From NCBI GenBank assembly GCA_021773015.1, contig JAJFKW010000001.1:744001-808000 (forward strand): 64,000 nt of DNA, given 5' to 3'. This stretch comes from Woeseia sp. (GTDB taxonomy: Bacteria > Pseudomonadota > Gammaproteobacteria > Steroidobacterales > Woeseiaceae). A model generated the notes under the pieces. The model saw only the letters and a program-made list of their open reading frames with translations. It had not been told where the DNA came from and made no database searches. The position numbers and the translations under genes were made by a program. Shown here in pieces: positions 1 to 8,777 of this stretch; the first letter of the stretch is position 1, and each line of letters opens with the position of its first letter.

Positions 1-288
1 TTTACACGCAACTCCAGCAAACCGGCAACGAGTCATAGTGGTTTTTAGAATATTCTGCTGGCGATCGAGGCCAATGGCGGACCACATACCGACCCGTCAA
101 GAGGCTCGGGACCTGAGTGCTCAAACTAATCGAAGCACCAACGTTCGATTGTATTGCCTCTAAGCATACGGAACTCAATCACCGCGCTACTGAGAGTTTC
201 AAAATTACCTGCATCCGAAATTCGAATTGAAGTATCTACTTACTGAGGGCACAAAAACGCAGTATGTAACGACAATAGGAGCATTATT
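1..288. other. Window edge, no gene assigned
   Basis: No convincing gene is seen in this stretch. A plus-strand frame is open from position 2 to a TAA at 161-163. It could be the tail of a gene that starts before the window, but its translation (about 53 residues, Arg-rich) has no recognisable motif and no support beyond being open. The last 20 bases hold the ribosome binding site of the next gene: AGGAG at 277-281, seven bases before its ATG. Confidence 0.4.
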
Positions 289-1002
289 ATGCGCAATGTC
301 TTAATAGTTACAATCTTCTTGGCGACCGTCCCAAGTACCACTTGGGGAGGATATCAAGAGGTCCGCGAACTCACGCTGGATACTCAAGAAATAGAAACCA
401 TGACAATCAACGCAGGAAACGGACATCTGAATGTCGTTGGTGTATCTAACTCCAACAGACTTGTTGTTGTAGCTACAATTCGCGTGTCGACCGATGATGA
501 AGACAAAGCGCGCCAGAAAATCGCACGGCATGTAACACTAACACTGCAACAACACGACGAAATAGCCGAACTCAGAGCATATACAAATCGCAGCATTTGG
601 GGGTGGGGAAATAGACGCTCGATTGACCTTGACGTCCGAATCCCTGAGTCAATGCATCTCTCTATCCGGGACGGAACTGGATCAATCAAGATTGAAAATG
701 TTAGCGGGAATTTGTCAGTTGTCGACGGAACTGGCTCAGTGACAATGAAAGACGTCGGCGGAAATGTAAAGATCAAAGATGGCACGGGATCAATGTCAAT
801 ATCCAGCGTGGGTGGTGACTTATCTGTCAAAGACGGAACAGGTGCTATTAATATTTGCGATGTCGAGGGCGGTGTCATCATCGACGATGGAACCGGCGGA
901 ATTAAAATCGCGGGATACCAGAATGAACTGATCATCGTAAATGCTGGCACCGGCACCGTGAATCACGACAAGAACGGCAGCTGCTTACAAGCCGCGAATT
1001 GA
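289..1002 (+). CDS. Secreted DUF4097-like repeat protein
   Basis: Predicted exported protein of 237 residues. The first 20 residues form a signal peptide ending near TWG. Residues 22-120 form a beta-rich region, and residues 128-205 are five tandem 18-residue units, each opening with D-G-T-G. Such units fit a right-handed beta-solenoid and the adhesin-like DUF4097 family. At DNA level the units start at 670, 724, 778, 832 and 886, an exact 54-base period. A degenerate sixth unit (N-A-G-T-G) follows. The start is well set by AGGAG seven bases upstream. The function is unknown. A periplasmic or surface structural role is an inference, and there is no membrane anchor or lipobox. Confidence 0.8.
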   Translation: MRNVLIVTIFLATVPSTTWGGYQEVRELTLDTQEIETMTINAGNGHLNVVGVSNSNRLVVVATIRVSTDDEDKARQKIARHVTLTLQQHDEIAELRAYTNRSIWGWGNRRSIDLDVRIPESMHLSIRDGTGSIKIENVSGNLSVVDGTGSVTMKDVGGNVKIKDGTGSMSISSVGGDLSVKDGTGAINICDVEGGVIIDDGTGGIKIAGYQNELIIVNAGTGTVNHDKNGSCLQAAN

Positions 1003-1088
1003 CGCGCCGGCAAATCTCGGTATCGCGTATTTGCGTCCACTGTGAGCGCTGACGCGATGTCTATTTCGGTGCAATAGGATCTCGTGAA

Positions 1089-1733
1089 TTATTTTTCTTC
1101 AATCCACTCATCCAACGTCCTCAAATATTCTTTGACGTACTTACCGACAACTGCGTTAGCTTCAAGTGCGGCGAGCCATGCTTTGGTCTTGTCGCCAAGA
1201 ATCATCGATACACCGAGCGCTGCCATCATCCGTTCCCCCATTCGGATCGTCGTCGGGTAACCGCAATCGGCGAGCGAGATGGCAGCACCGCCGAGAAACG
1301 GTTGCGGATCAATCAAAGATTCCAGCCTGTCCATCGTATCGGCCATTGCGTCGTCGAATACAGAAACCGCCTCCGCCCTACTCTCAACCTGCTGAGAAAA
1401 TAGCGGAAAACAAGTTCTGATTGTCGCTTCCAATTTAGTATCGTGAAAGTTAGCCAACGCACGAAGCTTGGCACGGTCTTGCAAATCGGATGGCAGCATC
1501 GGCGGATCGGGAAAACATTCCTCGAGGTACTCCATAATCGCGCCCGAATCGTGTAAAACAAAATCTCCTATGCGAATAGCCGGAACCGTGCCGGACGGAA
1601 CGTGTTTTCGATATTCGGCAGTTCGAAAGCCACCCGGCACCGGAATTTGTTTGTATTCGACACTCTTTAAATCCATGTATATGCGCACTTTGACGCCGTA
1701 TATGCTGATGGGTCTATTGATTAATTCAATCAC
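1089..1733 (-). CDS. Glutathione S-transferase family protein
   Basis: A 214-residue protein with the two-domain layout of cytosolic GSTs. The N-terminal thioredoxin-like half (about 1-80) carries the cis-proline segment G-T-V-P-A and the glutathione-contact segment D-S-G-A-I-M-E-Y-L, with Asp where many GSTs have Glu. The rest is an all-helical C-terminal domain with the usual S-L-A-D-C segment. The family conjugates glutathione, or isomerises or reduces substrates. The substrate cannot be told from the sequence. SspA is an alternative relative, but the match is to general GST features only. It is transcribed away from the following hisC-like gene. Confidence 0.8.
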   Translation of the reverse strand: MIELINRPISIYGVKVRIYMDLKSVEYKQIPVPGGFRTAEYRKHVPSGTVPAIRIGDFVLHDSGAIMEYLEECFPDPPMLPSDLQDRAKLRALANFHDTKLEATIRTCFPLFSQQVESRAEAVSVFDDAMADTMDRLESLIDPQPFLGGAAISLADCGYPTTIRMGERMMAALGVSMILGDKTKAWLAALEANAVVGKYVKEYLRTLDEWIEEK

Positions 1734-1907
1734 GTCATGCTCGTTTTATTGCGCCCACGCTTGCAGAAAGAGGCGAAATTGGTTTTGAGCAGTGATATTG
1801 GCATGCTATGCACATAAAGTAATCTACAATCAATCGCTACGCAAAATATTGATTTGGTAGTCACTGTGCGAACGGATTGCACTGATCGTCACTGAGAAGG
1901 AACAAAA

Positions 1908-3002
1908 ATGAGCAGCCCGTCGGCCAAATCAGGCATCTATTCGATCCGTGATCCGATGGATGAATCCGCAGACAGTCATTATCCGCCCGCAAGAATTCTA
2001 TTGAACTCGAATGAGAGCGCATTTGGTCCCAGCGAAGGCGCTATCGCTGCAGCAAAATCGGCCAGCGAACATCTTGAACGTTACTACGAAGATCCAAAGA
2101 GCGTGCTTGCGCCAGCGATTGCTCAACGTTTTGGATTGAATACGCAGAAGATTACAGTGGGCAACGGTTCCGATGATTTGTTGGCACGTCTATTCCGCGC
2201 GTACGTAGATACCGGCGACGAAGTCGTGCGCAGCATAAATGGATATCCCAAAGCGGCAAATTACGCATACGCGAACAACGCAATACCCGTCGGTGCACCT
2301 GACACGGATTTTCGACCCAACGTTGAATCGTTGCTGTCAGCTGTCACCGAAAAAACGAAGGTGGTGTATTTGGCCAATCCTGAAAACCCAGCTGGAACCT
2401 ATTTGGCGGCAAATGAAGTACGAGCGCTGCATGGTGCGCTGCCGGAACATGTTTTGCTCATTTTAGATGGCGCCTACGAGGAATACGTGAATGCAACTGA
2501 CCACGAAGCCGGACACGTTTTGGTTGACGAGTCTAGTAATATCGTCATGACACGAACGTTTTCGAAAGTCTTTGGGTTGGCCGGTGCACGACTGGGCTGG
2601 CTATATGCGCCCGAAGCCATCGTCAATGTCGTCGACCGAATTGGTATAACGTTTCCGATCGCATCACCAACGGTCGCCGCAGGATTGGCTGCACTCGAAG
2701 ACGAAGATCACAGCGCTTTCGTTGTCAAGGAAACAATTCGCCTAAGATCCGAAGTCAGCGACTCATTGATTGCCTTAGGACTAATGGTTTATCCCAGTCA
2801 GACTAATTTCGTATTGATAGAATTTCCGCCGAACGGACCCAGCGCGGATCAGGCGTACGCCGCACTTCGCGAACAAGGCATCGTATTGCGAAGGTTTTCT
2901 GCTAAAGCATTCGAAAACTGTATACGGTTTTCGATCGGCCTGGCCGATGACACAAAAGTGGCGGTAGACGCACTGACTCAGCTCATACAATCTCACCATT
3001 AG
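1908..3002 (+). CDS. hisC: Histidinol-phosphate aminotransferase
   Basis: A PLP-dependent fold-type I aminotransferase of 364 residues, the usual HisC length. It would convert imidazole-acetol phosphate and glutamate to histidinol phosphate. Visible features are N-S-N-E near the N-terminus, N-P-E-N-P-A-G (usually N-P-N-N-P-T-G), an aspartate/tyrosine pair in L-D-G-A-Y, the Schiff-base lysine K220 in T-F-S-K, and a C-terminal R-F-S-I-G. AAGGA precedes the ATG. No other his genes are nearby, so it may be a second HisC or act on aromatic amino acids, which HisC relatives also do. Confidence 0.88.
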   Translation: MSSPSAKSGIYSIRDPMDESADSHYPPARILLNSNESAFGPSEGAIAAAKSASEHLERYYEDPKSVLAPAIAQRFGLNTQKITVGNGSDDLLARLFRAYVDTGDEVVRSINGYPKAANYAYANNAIPVGAPDTDFRPNVESLLSAVTEKTKVVYLANPENPAGTYLAANEVRALHGALPEHVLLILDGAYEEYVNATDHEAGHVLVDESSNIVMTRTFSKVFGLAGARLGWLYAPEAIVNVVDRIGITFPIASPTVAAGLAALEDEDHSAFVVKETIRLRSEVSDSLIALGLMVYPSQTNFVLIEFPPNGPSADQAYAALREQGIVLRRFSAKAFENCIRFSIGLADDTKVAVDALTQLIQSHH

Positions 3003-3153
3003 CATTCGCCAAGAATTTTTGATGCATCGTGCTCAGACATGACGTTGCGGAGTATGCCGGGCAGGCTTGCCAGCAATGTAATCCCTAGTGTGATTATTGC
3101 CGGCGTTATCAAGGTCAATAGTGTCGAAATAACTTACATAATTCGCGGCCTGA

Positions 3154-3168
3154 GATGCGCAACGCATC
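3154..3168. repeat. Short perfect inverted repeat
   Basis: Two six-base arms (GATGCG and CGCATC) flank a three-base centre in the gap upstream of the PEP-CTERM gene. It could be an operator or a small hairpin. A repeat this short can arise by chance. Confidence 0.25.
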
Positions 3169-3251
3169 GAGAATTGGCACAGACCAACGCTTCGACAGCG
3201 CCGGCATGATTTATGCTTGCTATTTAGCACAACTCGACGCCGGCGAAAATT

Positions 3252-4232
3252 ATGAAAAGAATAGCCACATTTGCTGCTTATCTCTGCTTCCTGATGACCC
3301 TGTCGCCCGTTATTGCTAACGCCGACCCTATCGAGGTTGGCCTTTTCACACAAAACAGTTTTCGAACCTGCGGTTCCCCTGACCGCTGTTTTCAGGGTGA
3401 TCGAATTATCGATTTCGTAAGCGACTTCGACATTGGCGGCGATGGTGACGACGGCTCAGTCAGCACGCAACAATTCGATCCCGGTAACCTGGCCGTTCAG
3501 GGGGCGTCGAGTGCCGGATTTCAGGGCGCAGGATTCACGCCTGCACTTAGTTCATACGCATTTTCTGGCGAACAAACGCGATTCACTGTCGCCGCGTTGG
3601 CTATTCAGCAATACGTATTCGAAAGTGCAGGTACCCTGACCATCGATGGCGCGTTGACCTATTCGCAATCCGGTGAAACGGGGCCGACTAATGAAAACCC
3701 AAGAGGCATTGTTGCTGGCGGCTTTGTTTCTTTCGGCATGGATGGTGATATATTGGATCCATTCAACTGCAATTTTTTTGAAAACGACATTACACGCAAC
3801 AATGCAAGTGGGACGTTTCTCTCTTGCATATTAAGAAATGGCGCGCCCAATGCATCCTTACCCAGCGGTTTCATTGAATTCGACGGACTGAATTCTGTGC
3901 AAAACACTGAATTCGGTATCGGGACCGGCGCGATATCGGATGGTTTGGCGACTGCCAGTCATTCAATCGCTGGCAATGCTGGCGACGTTTTCTATCTTGG
4001 GGCCTACATAAGCAGCTTTGCGCATCTTGGTGGCTTTGCTGACTCACGAAATACGCTCCTACTCGAACTCGACGATCCTACTTTAGTCACCGCATCGTTT
4101 GATCAGGAAAGTTTTTCGAAGGCGCCACTCACTGTGCCCGAACCCGGCACGTTCATACTTTTACTGATCGGATTGTTGACCGCGGCTAGTAGTCGCTACA
4201 CTCGTTGTAAGATAATCACAAACAACGCGTAG
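3252..4232 (+). CDS. PEP-CTERM sorted exported protein
   Basis: A 326-residue exported protein. It has an N-terminal signal peptide (about 1-24, ending N-A-D) and a C-terminal PEP-CTERM signal: V-P-E-P at 295-298, a hydrophobic stretch, then a basic tail with R and K. By family knowledge such proteins are handled by exosortase (EpsH/XrtA type) and are linked to exopolysaccharide and biofilm. The middle is low in cysteine and rich in Gly, Ser, Asp and Phe, with no enzyme motif seen. No exosortase gene lies in the window. The ATG at 3252 has a weak binding site, but it starts directly with a good signal peptide. Confidence 0.85.
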   Translation: MKRIATFAAYLCFLMTLSPVIANADPIEVGLFTQNSFRTCGSPDRCFQGDRIIDFVSDFDIGGDGDDGSVSTQQFDPGNLAVQGASSAGFQGAGFTPALSSYAFSGEQTRFTVAALAIQQYVFESAGTLTIDGALTYSQSGETGPTNENPRGIVAGGFVSFGMDGDILDPFNCNFFENDITRNNASGTFLSCILRNGAPNASLPSGFIEFDGLNSVQNTEFGIGTGAISDGLATASHSIAGNAGDVFYLGAYISSFAHLGGFADSRNTLLLELDDPTLVTASFDQESFSKAPLTVPEPGTFILLLIGLLTAASSRYTRCKIITNNA

Positions 4233-4267
4233 AGCTCAGTGCCAACAATCTGGCCATCGCTGGCATA

Positions 4268-5143
4268 TTATTCCGTCGCACCGTTCAAGGTCATTATGGC
4301 CGAATAATGTTCCGGCCTGCGATCTCGGAAAAGGCCCCAACCTGTACGCTCGATTCTTAGATGCGCGAGATTAAATTCTTGCAGAATTACGTCCTCATCT
4401 CTCTCGGCCGCCTGTCTAACGATCGCACCGGTTTGGTCAGCAATGAATGACGAACCGTAGAATTCCAAGGAGCACGCCTCCCCCTCCTCCCGGCCAATTC
4501 TATTTGACGCAACTACCGGCACCATGTTGGCCGCAGCATGTCCCTGCATAGTTCTCTGCCAATGATCACGGCTATTCAACCCGGTGACTGGCTCGCTACC
4601 AATAGCTGTCGGGAAAAACAGCATCTCCGCACCCTGCAACACCAACGACCGTGCTGTCTCTGGAAACCATTGATCCCAGCAAACGCCAACTCCCAGCACA
4701 CCGAACTCTGTTTTTGAAACGACGAATCCGGTATCACCGGGGGAAAAATAGAACTTCTCCTGATACCCAGGTCCATCTGGAATATGTGTTTTGCGATAGT
4801 GTGAAACAACTTCACCATTGACATCCACAACGACAAGAGAATTATAGAAAACATTGTTGAAACGCTCGAAGAAAGACACCGGAAGCACCACGCCCAACTC
4901 ATCCGCCAATTTGCTCATTCGTCGAATTACATTGGAATCGTTAACCGGCTCTGCCAGGTCGAAGAACTTTTGAAGCTGATCCTTGCAAAAATATGGCGTC
5001 GCGAATAACTCCTGAATCAGGATAATGTTTGCACCCGAATCGGCGGCTTTACGTACCAACAATTCCGCTTTCGCCAAATTCGCCTCAACATCCCAGCCAC
5101 ATGCCATCTGCGTTGCTGCTACCGTTACTTTCTGATTGCCCAT
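4268..5143 (-). CDS. aguB: N-carbamoylputrescine amidase
   Basis: A nitrilase-superfamily amidohydrolase of 291 residues, the normal AguB length. The catalytic triad is visible as E45 (Q-E-L-F), K118 (Y-R-K-T-H-I-P) and C155 (G-V-C-W-D-Q-W-F). The segment after K118 (D-G-P-G-Y-Q-E-K) is typical of AguB. The enzyme hydrolyses N-carbamoylputrescine to putrescine, CO2 and ammonia in the arginine/agmatine route. Its usual partner, agmatine deiminase (aguA), is not in the window. An AGGGGC-type site precedes the ATG. It converges with the PEP-CTERM gene. Confidence 0.92.
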   Translation of the reverse strand: MGNQKVTVAATQMACGWDVEANLAKAELLVRKAADSGANIILIQELFATPYFCKDQLQKFFDLAEPVNDSNVIRRMSKLADELGVVLPVSFFERFNNVFYNSLVVVDVNGEVVSHYRKTHIPDGPGYQEKFYFSPGDTGFVVSKTEFGVLGVGVCWDQWFPETARSLVLQGAEMLFFPTAIGSEPVTGLNSRDHWQRTMQGHAAANMVPVVASNRIGREEGEACSLEFYGSSFIADQTGAIVRQAAERDEDVILQEFNLAHLRIERTGWGLFRDRRPEHYSAIMTLNGATE

Positions 5144-5274
5144 CTATAACGCCCCTATGCGCAGAATTTCCAACCAACTTTTTCCGTTTAGCGAGTGTTG
5201 TGATTATTTACCAGCGTCGCAGACGAATTATAGAGTTATTATGTGCGTTTGTAACAGTAGCGGTAATACAAAAC

Positions 5275-5907
5275 ATGAATGCTATGCGTGATCGCGCCAA
5301 AGAACACTTTCCTACCGTATTGCTAACTCTTCTAAGCATCGTACAAGCCCTTGCACTTGAACTACTGTGGTCGCACTTGCACGACGCCGAGTATTTATTT
5401 GAGCACAGTTGGACCACGGCAATAGCGTGGGCGCAGATCGCAGCGACGTTCCTAGGCCTCATTCTCATTTGGGTTGTCTACGCAAGCAATGCCATGCGAT
5501 TTCGCTGGGTACCAGTGACAAGCGATTCGGTTTATCCTTTTTTGATCGGTTTTCTGGAATTTATGCTTATCGAATCGCTTGATGCGGACGAGCTCGGAAT
5601 GTGGTTCATATTCATGGCAGTAATTTTCGGGATGATGGTGTGGGTTGCTCATACTACGATGCGTAGGGCGCGGAGAGACAGTGATAACGACGTATTTTTC
5701 CGCAATACGGAACCCGCGAAGTTACGCGATTTTGTTCCGCAGATTACTATTACTGGCGTGTTATTACTTGCCGGAGTCTACCTAAGCATTCGGACAGACT
5801 CGATTGTTGTCGCCATGATTGTTTTGCTAGCGACTAATGCACTTCTAGCTTGGCAATTTTACTCCGCAGCAGCCTTTTGGCAAAAATCTATGCAGGAATC
5901 TCAATAG
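5275..5907 (+). CDS. Unknown multi-pass membrane protein
   Basis: About 210 residues with roughly six hydrophobic helices spread along the length and a basic R-R-A-R-R loop after the fourth. I do not recognise a family. The frame stays open upstream to 5029, but that part runs antisense into aguB and has poor coding character, so the start is placed at ATG 5275 (ATG 5284 is also possible). No catalytic motif is evident. It stands alone on its strand between two minus-strand genes. Confidence 0.6.
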   Translation: MNAMRDRAKEHFPTVLLTLLSIVQALALELLWSHLHDAEYLFEHSWTTAIAWAQIAATFLGLILIWVVYASNAMRFRWVPVTSDSVYPFLIGFLEFMLIESLDADELGMWFIFMAVIFGMMVWVAHTTMRRARRDSDNDVFFRNTEPAKLRDFVPQITITGVLLLAGVYLSIRTDSIVVAMIVLLATNALLAWQFYSAAAFWQKSMQESQ

Positions 5908-6136
5908 CGATCGTACGGCGCCGCACTTAACAAACAAAAGAATAGAAAATAGTCAGCCACTATCTATTCGACCACCTGTCTCAATCAGTGTTGGCGAATA
6001 TGCGATTCTTACCGGCTACAATTGCATTTGCGTCATAATCAGCCTTAGTTGTGTGGGCGGCCACGGCGCCATAATCGGTTCCGTAATATCATGACATTCG
6101 CAACGATCACGCGGGCACTACCACTCATCGATTACT

Positions 6137-6556
6137 TTACGCGCGCAACAATGCTGCCACTGTTAGTCCGAAGAATCCGAGGAGAATCAGGACCCCCAGC
6201 ACAAAAACGCGAAATCGGATTGGAACGTAGTTGCTACTCACATGAACAAACGCATGTACGTACCGTGTTACTACAAAGAGCCACGCGACAGCCAAACTGA
6301 CCATATCCACTGCGCCAAGGCCAGCCAAAACGAAACACAGCACATAAAAAACAACCGGCATTTGCGATTGATTAGCAAGGCTCTTTGAGGTCAAGACAAC
6401 GGGCATACTCCATGCCTCGTTATCCGTCGCAGCTTTCTGCCGATCAAATCGTCCGGATTTGACATCGTCGCGCTTACGCTTGCCATTGAGCAACAAGACT
6501 AACAGCGGAATTAGGGCCTGAGCGATGGCCGGCCAATAAATTAGGTGTGATGACAT
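6137..6556 (-). CDS. MAPEG family membrane protein
   Basis: A 139-residue integral membrane protein with four hydrophobic helices. It has the MAPEG hallmark of an Asn/Gln-rich loop followed by N-Q-S-Q-M-P-V-V-F-Y and an R-Y-x-H-x-x-x-H-V segment. MAPEG proteins include microsomal glutathione transferases, but most bacterial ones lack a known substrate. AGAGGT precedes the ATG. The gene lies next to, and on the same strand as, the Kef-type antiporter. Its start at 6556 is 66 bases below the antiporter stop, so the two may be co-transcribed. Confidence 0.75.
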   Translation of the reverse strand: MSSHLIYWPAIAQALIPLLVLLLNGKRKRDDVKSGRFDRQKAATDNEAWSMPVVLTSKSLANQSQMPVVFYVLCFVLAGLGAVDMVSLAVAWLFVVTRYVHAFVHVSSNYVPIRFRVFVLGVLILLGFFGLTVAALLRA

Positions 6557-6622
6557 TATTACCTCTACTATTCAGCTTATTCGAAAACCATCAATTGAAA
6601 TTTGCGACACGTAAGGCACTCA

Positions 6623-8497
6623 TTAGCCCTCGCGAATCTCGCGCATCTCTTGTTTGAGAGCCAGCTCCCATTCGCCCAAGATTGCATTCACGCGAGCAAT
6701 GTACACTGCATTCTCAGCCACCGGGATATCCGGATCATACGCATCGGCGACCGTGATCATTCCCTCACGATCTTTTTTATCGAACGCCCTCGCCATTTTG
6801 TGTGCTTTGTCTGACTCGATACCCAACGCTTCAAGAGCGGATCGACCCATACGAATCGAGCTATCGTAAGTCTCGCGAATAATGTCCCGACAACCAACTG
6901 CATACAGATCATAAACGTGATTTCGATCGACCGCGCGCGCGAGGACGTGCAGATTTGGATATTTGTGCACGGCGTAGCGGACTAGCTCAGTAATCTGATC
7001 TTTGTCATCTATCGCGACAACCAGTAACTTGGCATCATCTATGCCGGCAGCGTGTAGCAAATCTGGACGGGTCGCATCGCCAAAATAGGTTCGCAGATTG
7101 AACATCTTGAGCATGTCGATTTGCTTCGAGCTAAAGTCAATTACTGTCGCGTTGTATTCAGACACCCGAAGCATCCGCTCTATCACTCCCCCTACACGCC
7201 CTCGCCCTGCGACAATTATGTGATTGCTTTCTTCAATGTTGTCCTGCTCTTTCTCTTGCGCAGAATTGTATCGGTGCGCAATGACACGATCATAAAGTAT
7301 GAACAGCGCCGGTGTAAGCAGCATAGATAGCGCAACCACCAACAATAGTTGATCGGCGACTGCCGGCGGAATAACCGCACTCGAAACCGTGAATGCAAGA
7401 AGAACAAAGCCGAACTCTCCTGCTTGCGCCAACCCTAGTGCGAACAACCAACGGTCGCCCCCTTGCAATCGAAACTGCGCGCCAAGCGCGAGCAAAATAG
7501 TCAATTTTAAGATAATGACGATTGCCGTTAAAGCGACGATCAACAGAAAATTCTCAGACAACAAAGAGAAGTTAATAGCGGCACCAACCGTTATAAAAAA
7601 AAGTCCGAGCAATAGGCCTTTGAATGGGCCAATATCTGCTTCCAACTCGTGACGGTACTCACTGTTTGCCAGAACGACGCCTGCCAGAAATGTACCCAGC
7701 GCTGGCGAGAGTCCGACAAGCGTCATCAGAAGCGCGATCCCAATGACCATCATCAAGGCTGTAGCGGTAAATAATTCGCGTAGTTGCGCGGTTGCGATAA
7801 AACGGAAAATGGGACGAGTAAGATAACTGCCGCCAAATATGACTGACCCGACTGCAGCTAGCGTAATCAATGCAGTCTGCCAGCCGTTCAGCCCATCGAC
7901 CAAACTCAGCGTTGCGTGGCCATCGTCCCCGTCGATTGCATGTGAGGCCACATCACCAACCACTCCCGTAACCTCTGCCAGCTCAGGCAGAGCCAGCAAC
8001 GGTATAAGTGCGAGCATGGGGATTACAGCAATATCTTGAAATAGTAATACGGAAAAACTGGACTGCCCACCATCACTTTTGATTAATCCCTTCTCGCCCA
8101 ACGTCTGCAGGACAATCGCCGTCGACGAAAGTGACAATACAAATCCAATTGCAAGCGCAACTGTCCAAGGCTGACCAAAAAACATAGCGACACCCATGAC
8201 CGCCAATGCTGTAAGTACAACCTGTCCGCCACCGAGTCCGATCAATCTGCCCCGCATCGCCCACAGGAGCTTTGGTTCTAGTTCAAGCCCAACCAGAAAA
8301 AGCATCATGACAACACCAAACTCTGCAAAATGTTGTACCGATACAAGATCGACGCCAAGAACGGTCAAAAGCGGGCTAATCGCAATTCCGGCGATCAAAT
8401 AACCTAACACGGACCCCAGACCCAGTCGTGTCGCAATAGGCACGGCTACGACGCCGGCACACAAAAATATGAAGGCGAGGAGCAAGAATTCAGTCAT
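6623..8497 (-). CDS. Kef-type K+/H+ antiporter (CPA2)
   Basis: A 624-residue member of the monovalent cation:proton antiporter-2 family. Residues 1 to about 390 form 12 or so membrane helices of the Na/H exchanger fold, followed by a cytosolic RCK/TrkA-N domain beginning at the H-I-I-V-A-G-R-G-R-V-G nucleotide-binding loop. This layout matches KefB/KefC, which export K+ in exchange for protons during electrophile stress and are gated by glutathione adducts. ATG 8497 is preferred over a TTG at 8515 because the hydrophobic N-terminus starts there. Whether it responds to glutathione is not visible. Confidence 0.9.
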   Translation of the reverse strand: MTEFLLLAFIFLCAGVVAVPIATRLGLGSVLGYLIAGIAISPLLTVLGVDLVSVQHFAEFGVVMMLFLVGLELEPKLLWAMRGRLIGLGGGQVVLTALAVMGVAMFFGQPWTVALAIGFVLSLSSTAIVLQTLGEKGLIKSDGGQSSFSVLLFQDIAVIPMLALIPLLALPELAEVTGVVGDVASHAIDGDDGHATLSLVDGLNGWQTALITLAAVGSVIFGGSYLTRPIFRFIATAQLRELFTATALMMVIGIALLMTLVGLSPALGTFLAGVVLANSEYRHELEADIGPFKGLLLGLFFITVGAAINFSLLSENFLLIVALTAIVIILKLTILLALGAQFRLQGGDRWLFALGLAQAGEFGFVLLAFTVSSAVIPPAVADQLLLVVALSMLLTPALFILYDRVIAHRYNSAQEKEQDNIEESNHIIVAGRGRVGGVIERMLRVSEYNATVIDFSSKQIDMLKMFNLRTYFGDATRPDLLHAAGIDDAKLLVVAIDDKDQITELVRYAVHKYPNLHVLARAVDRNHVYDLYAVGCRDIIRETYDSSIRMGRSALEALGIESDKAHKMARAFDKKDREGMITVADAYDPDIPVAENAVYIARVNAILGEWELALKQEMREIREG

Positions 8498-8587
8498 GTA
8501 TTTCCCGGCGAGCAAATTGAACGCAGAGCGTACCGCATTCGACCGTTTTTTCCTTAATTCTTGTTCGTTTTAGATAAACGGACTAAG

Positions 8588-8614
8588 GGCTGAAGCGTAC
8601 GTTTGGCTTCAGCC
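8588..8614. repeat. Perfect 9-bp inverted repeat
   Basis: GGCTGAAGC at 8588-8596 and its exact complement GCTTCAGCC at 8606-8614 flank a nine-base loop. The repeat lies in the divergent gap between the antiporter and the metalloprotease. It is upstream of both genes, so it is not their terminator. An operator or leader hairpin is possible. No T-run follows on either side. Confidence 0.45.
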
Positions 8615-8777
8615 GATTAGCTTGGAATATCGAGCTAAACAAACATGAGCGCACGGCAACTAGATTTACGTTGCCGACAGGTTTATTCTGGCCATGTACG
8701 CTAAATCTGCATCTCTCGCTCAATAGTACTGGCTAATAATCCCCTTTTGAGTTAACTGTCGGTGTGAGGTAGATAAC

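Noticed and set aside
384-956. Long minus-strand open frame of 190 codons antisense to the D-G-T-G repeats
   Set aside because: It is the shadow of the repeat gene; its Pro/Val/Ser-repetitive product and lack of a binding site argue against coding.
5029-5274. N-terminal extension of the membrane protein at 5275
   Set aside because: It overlaps the start of aguB on the other strand and is Pro/Ser-rich without membrane or signal character.
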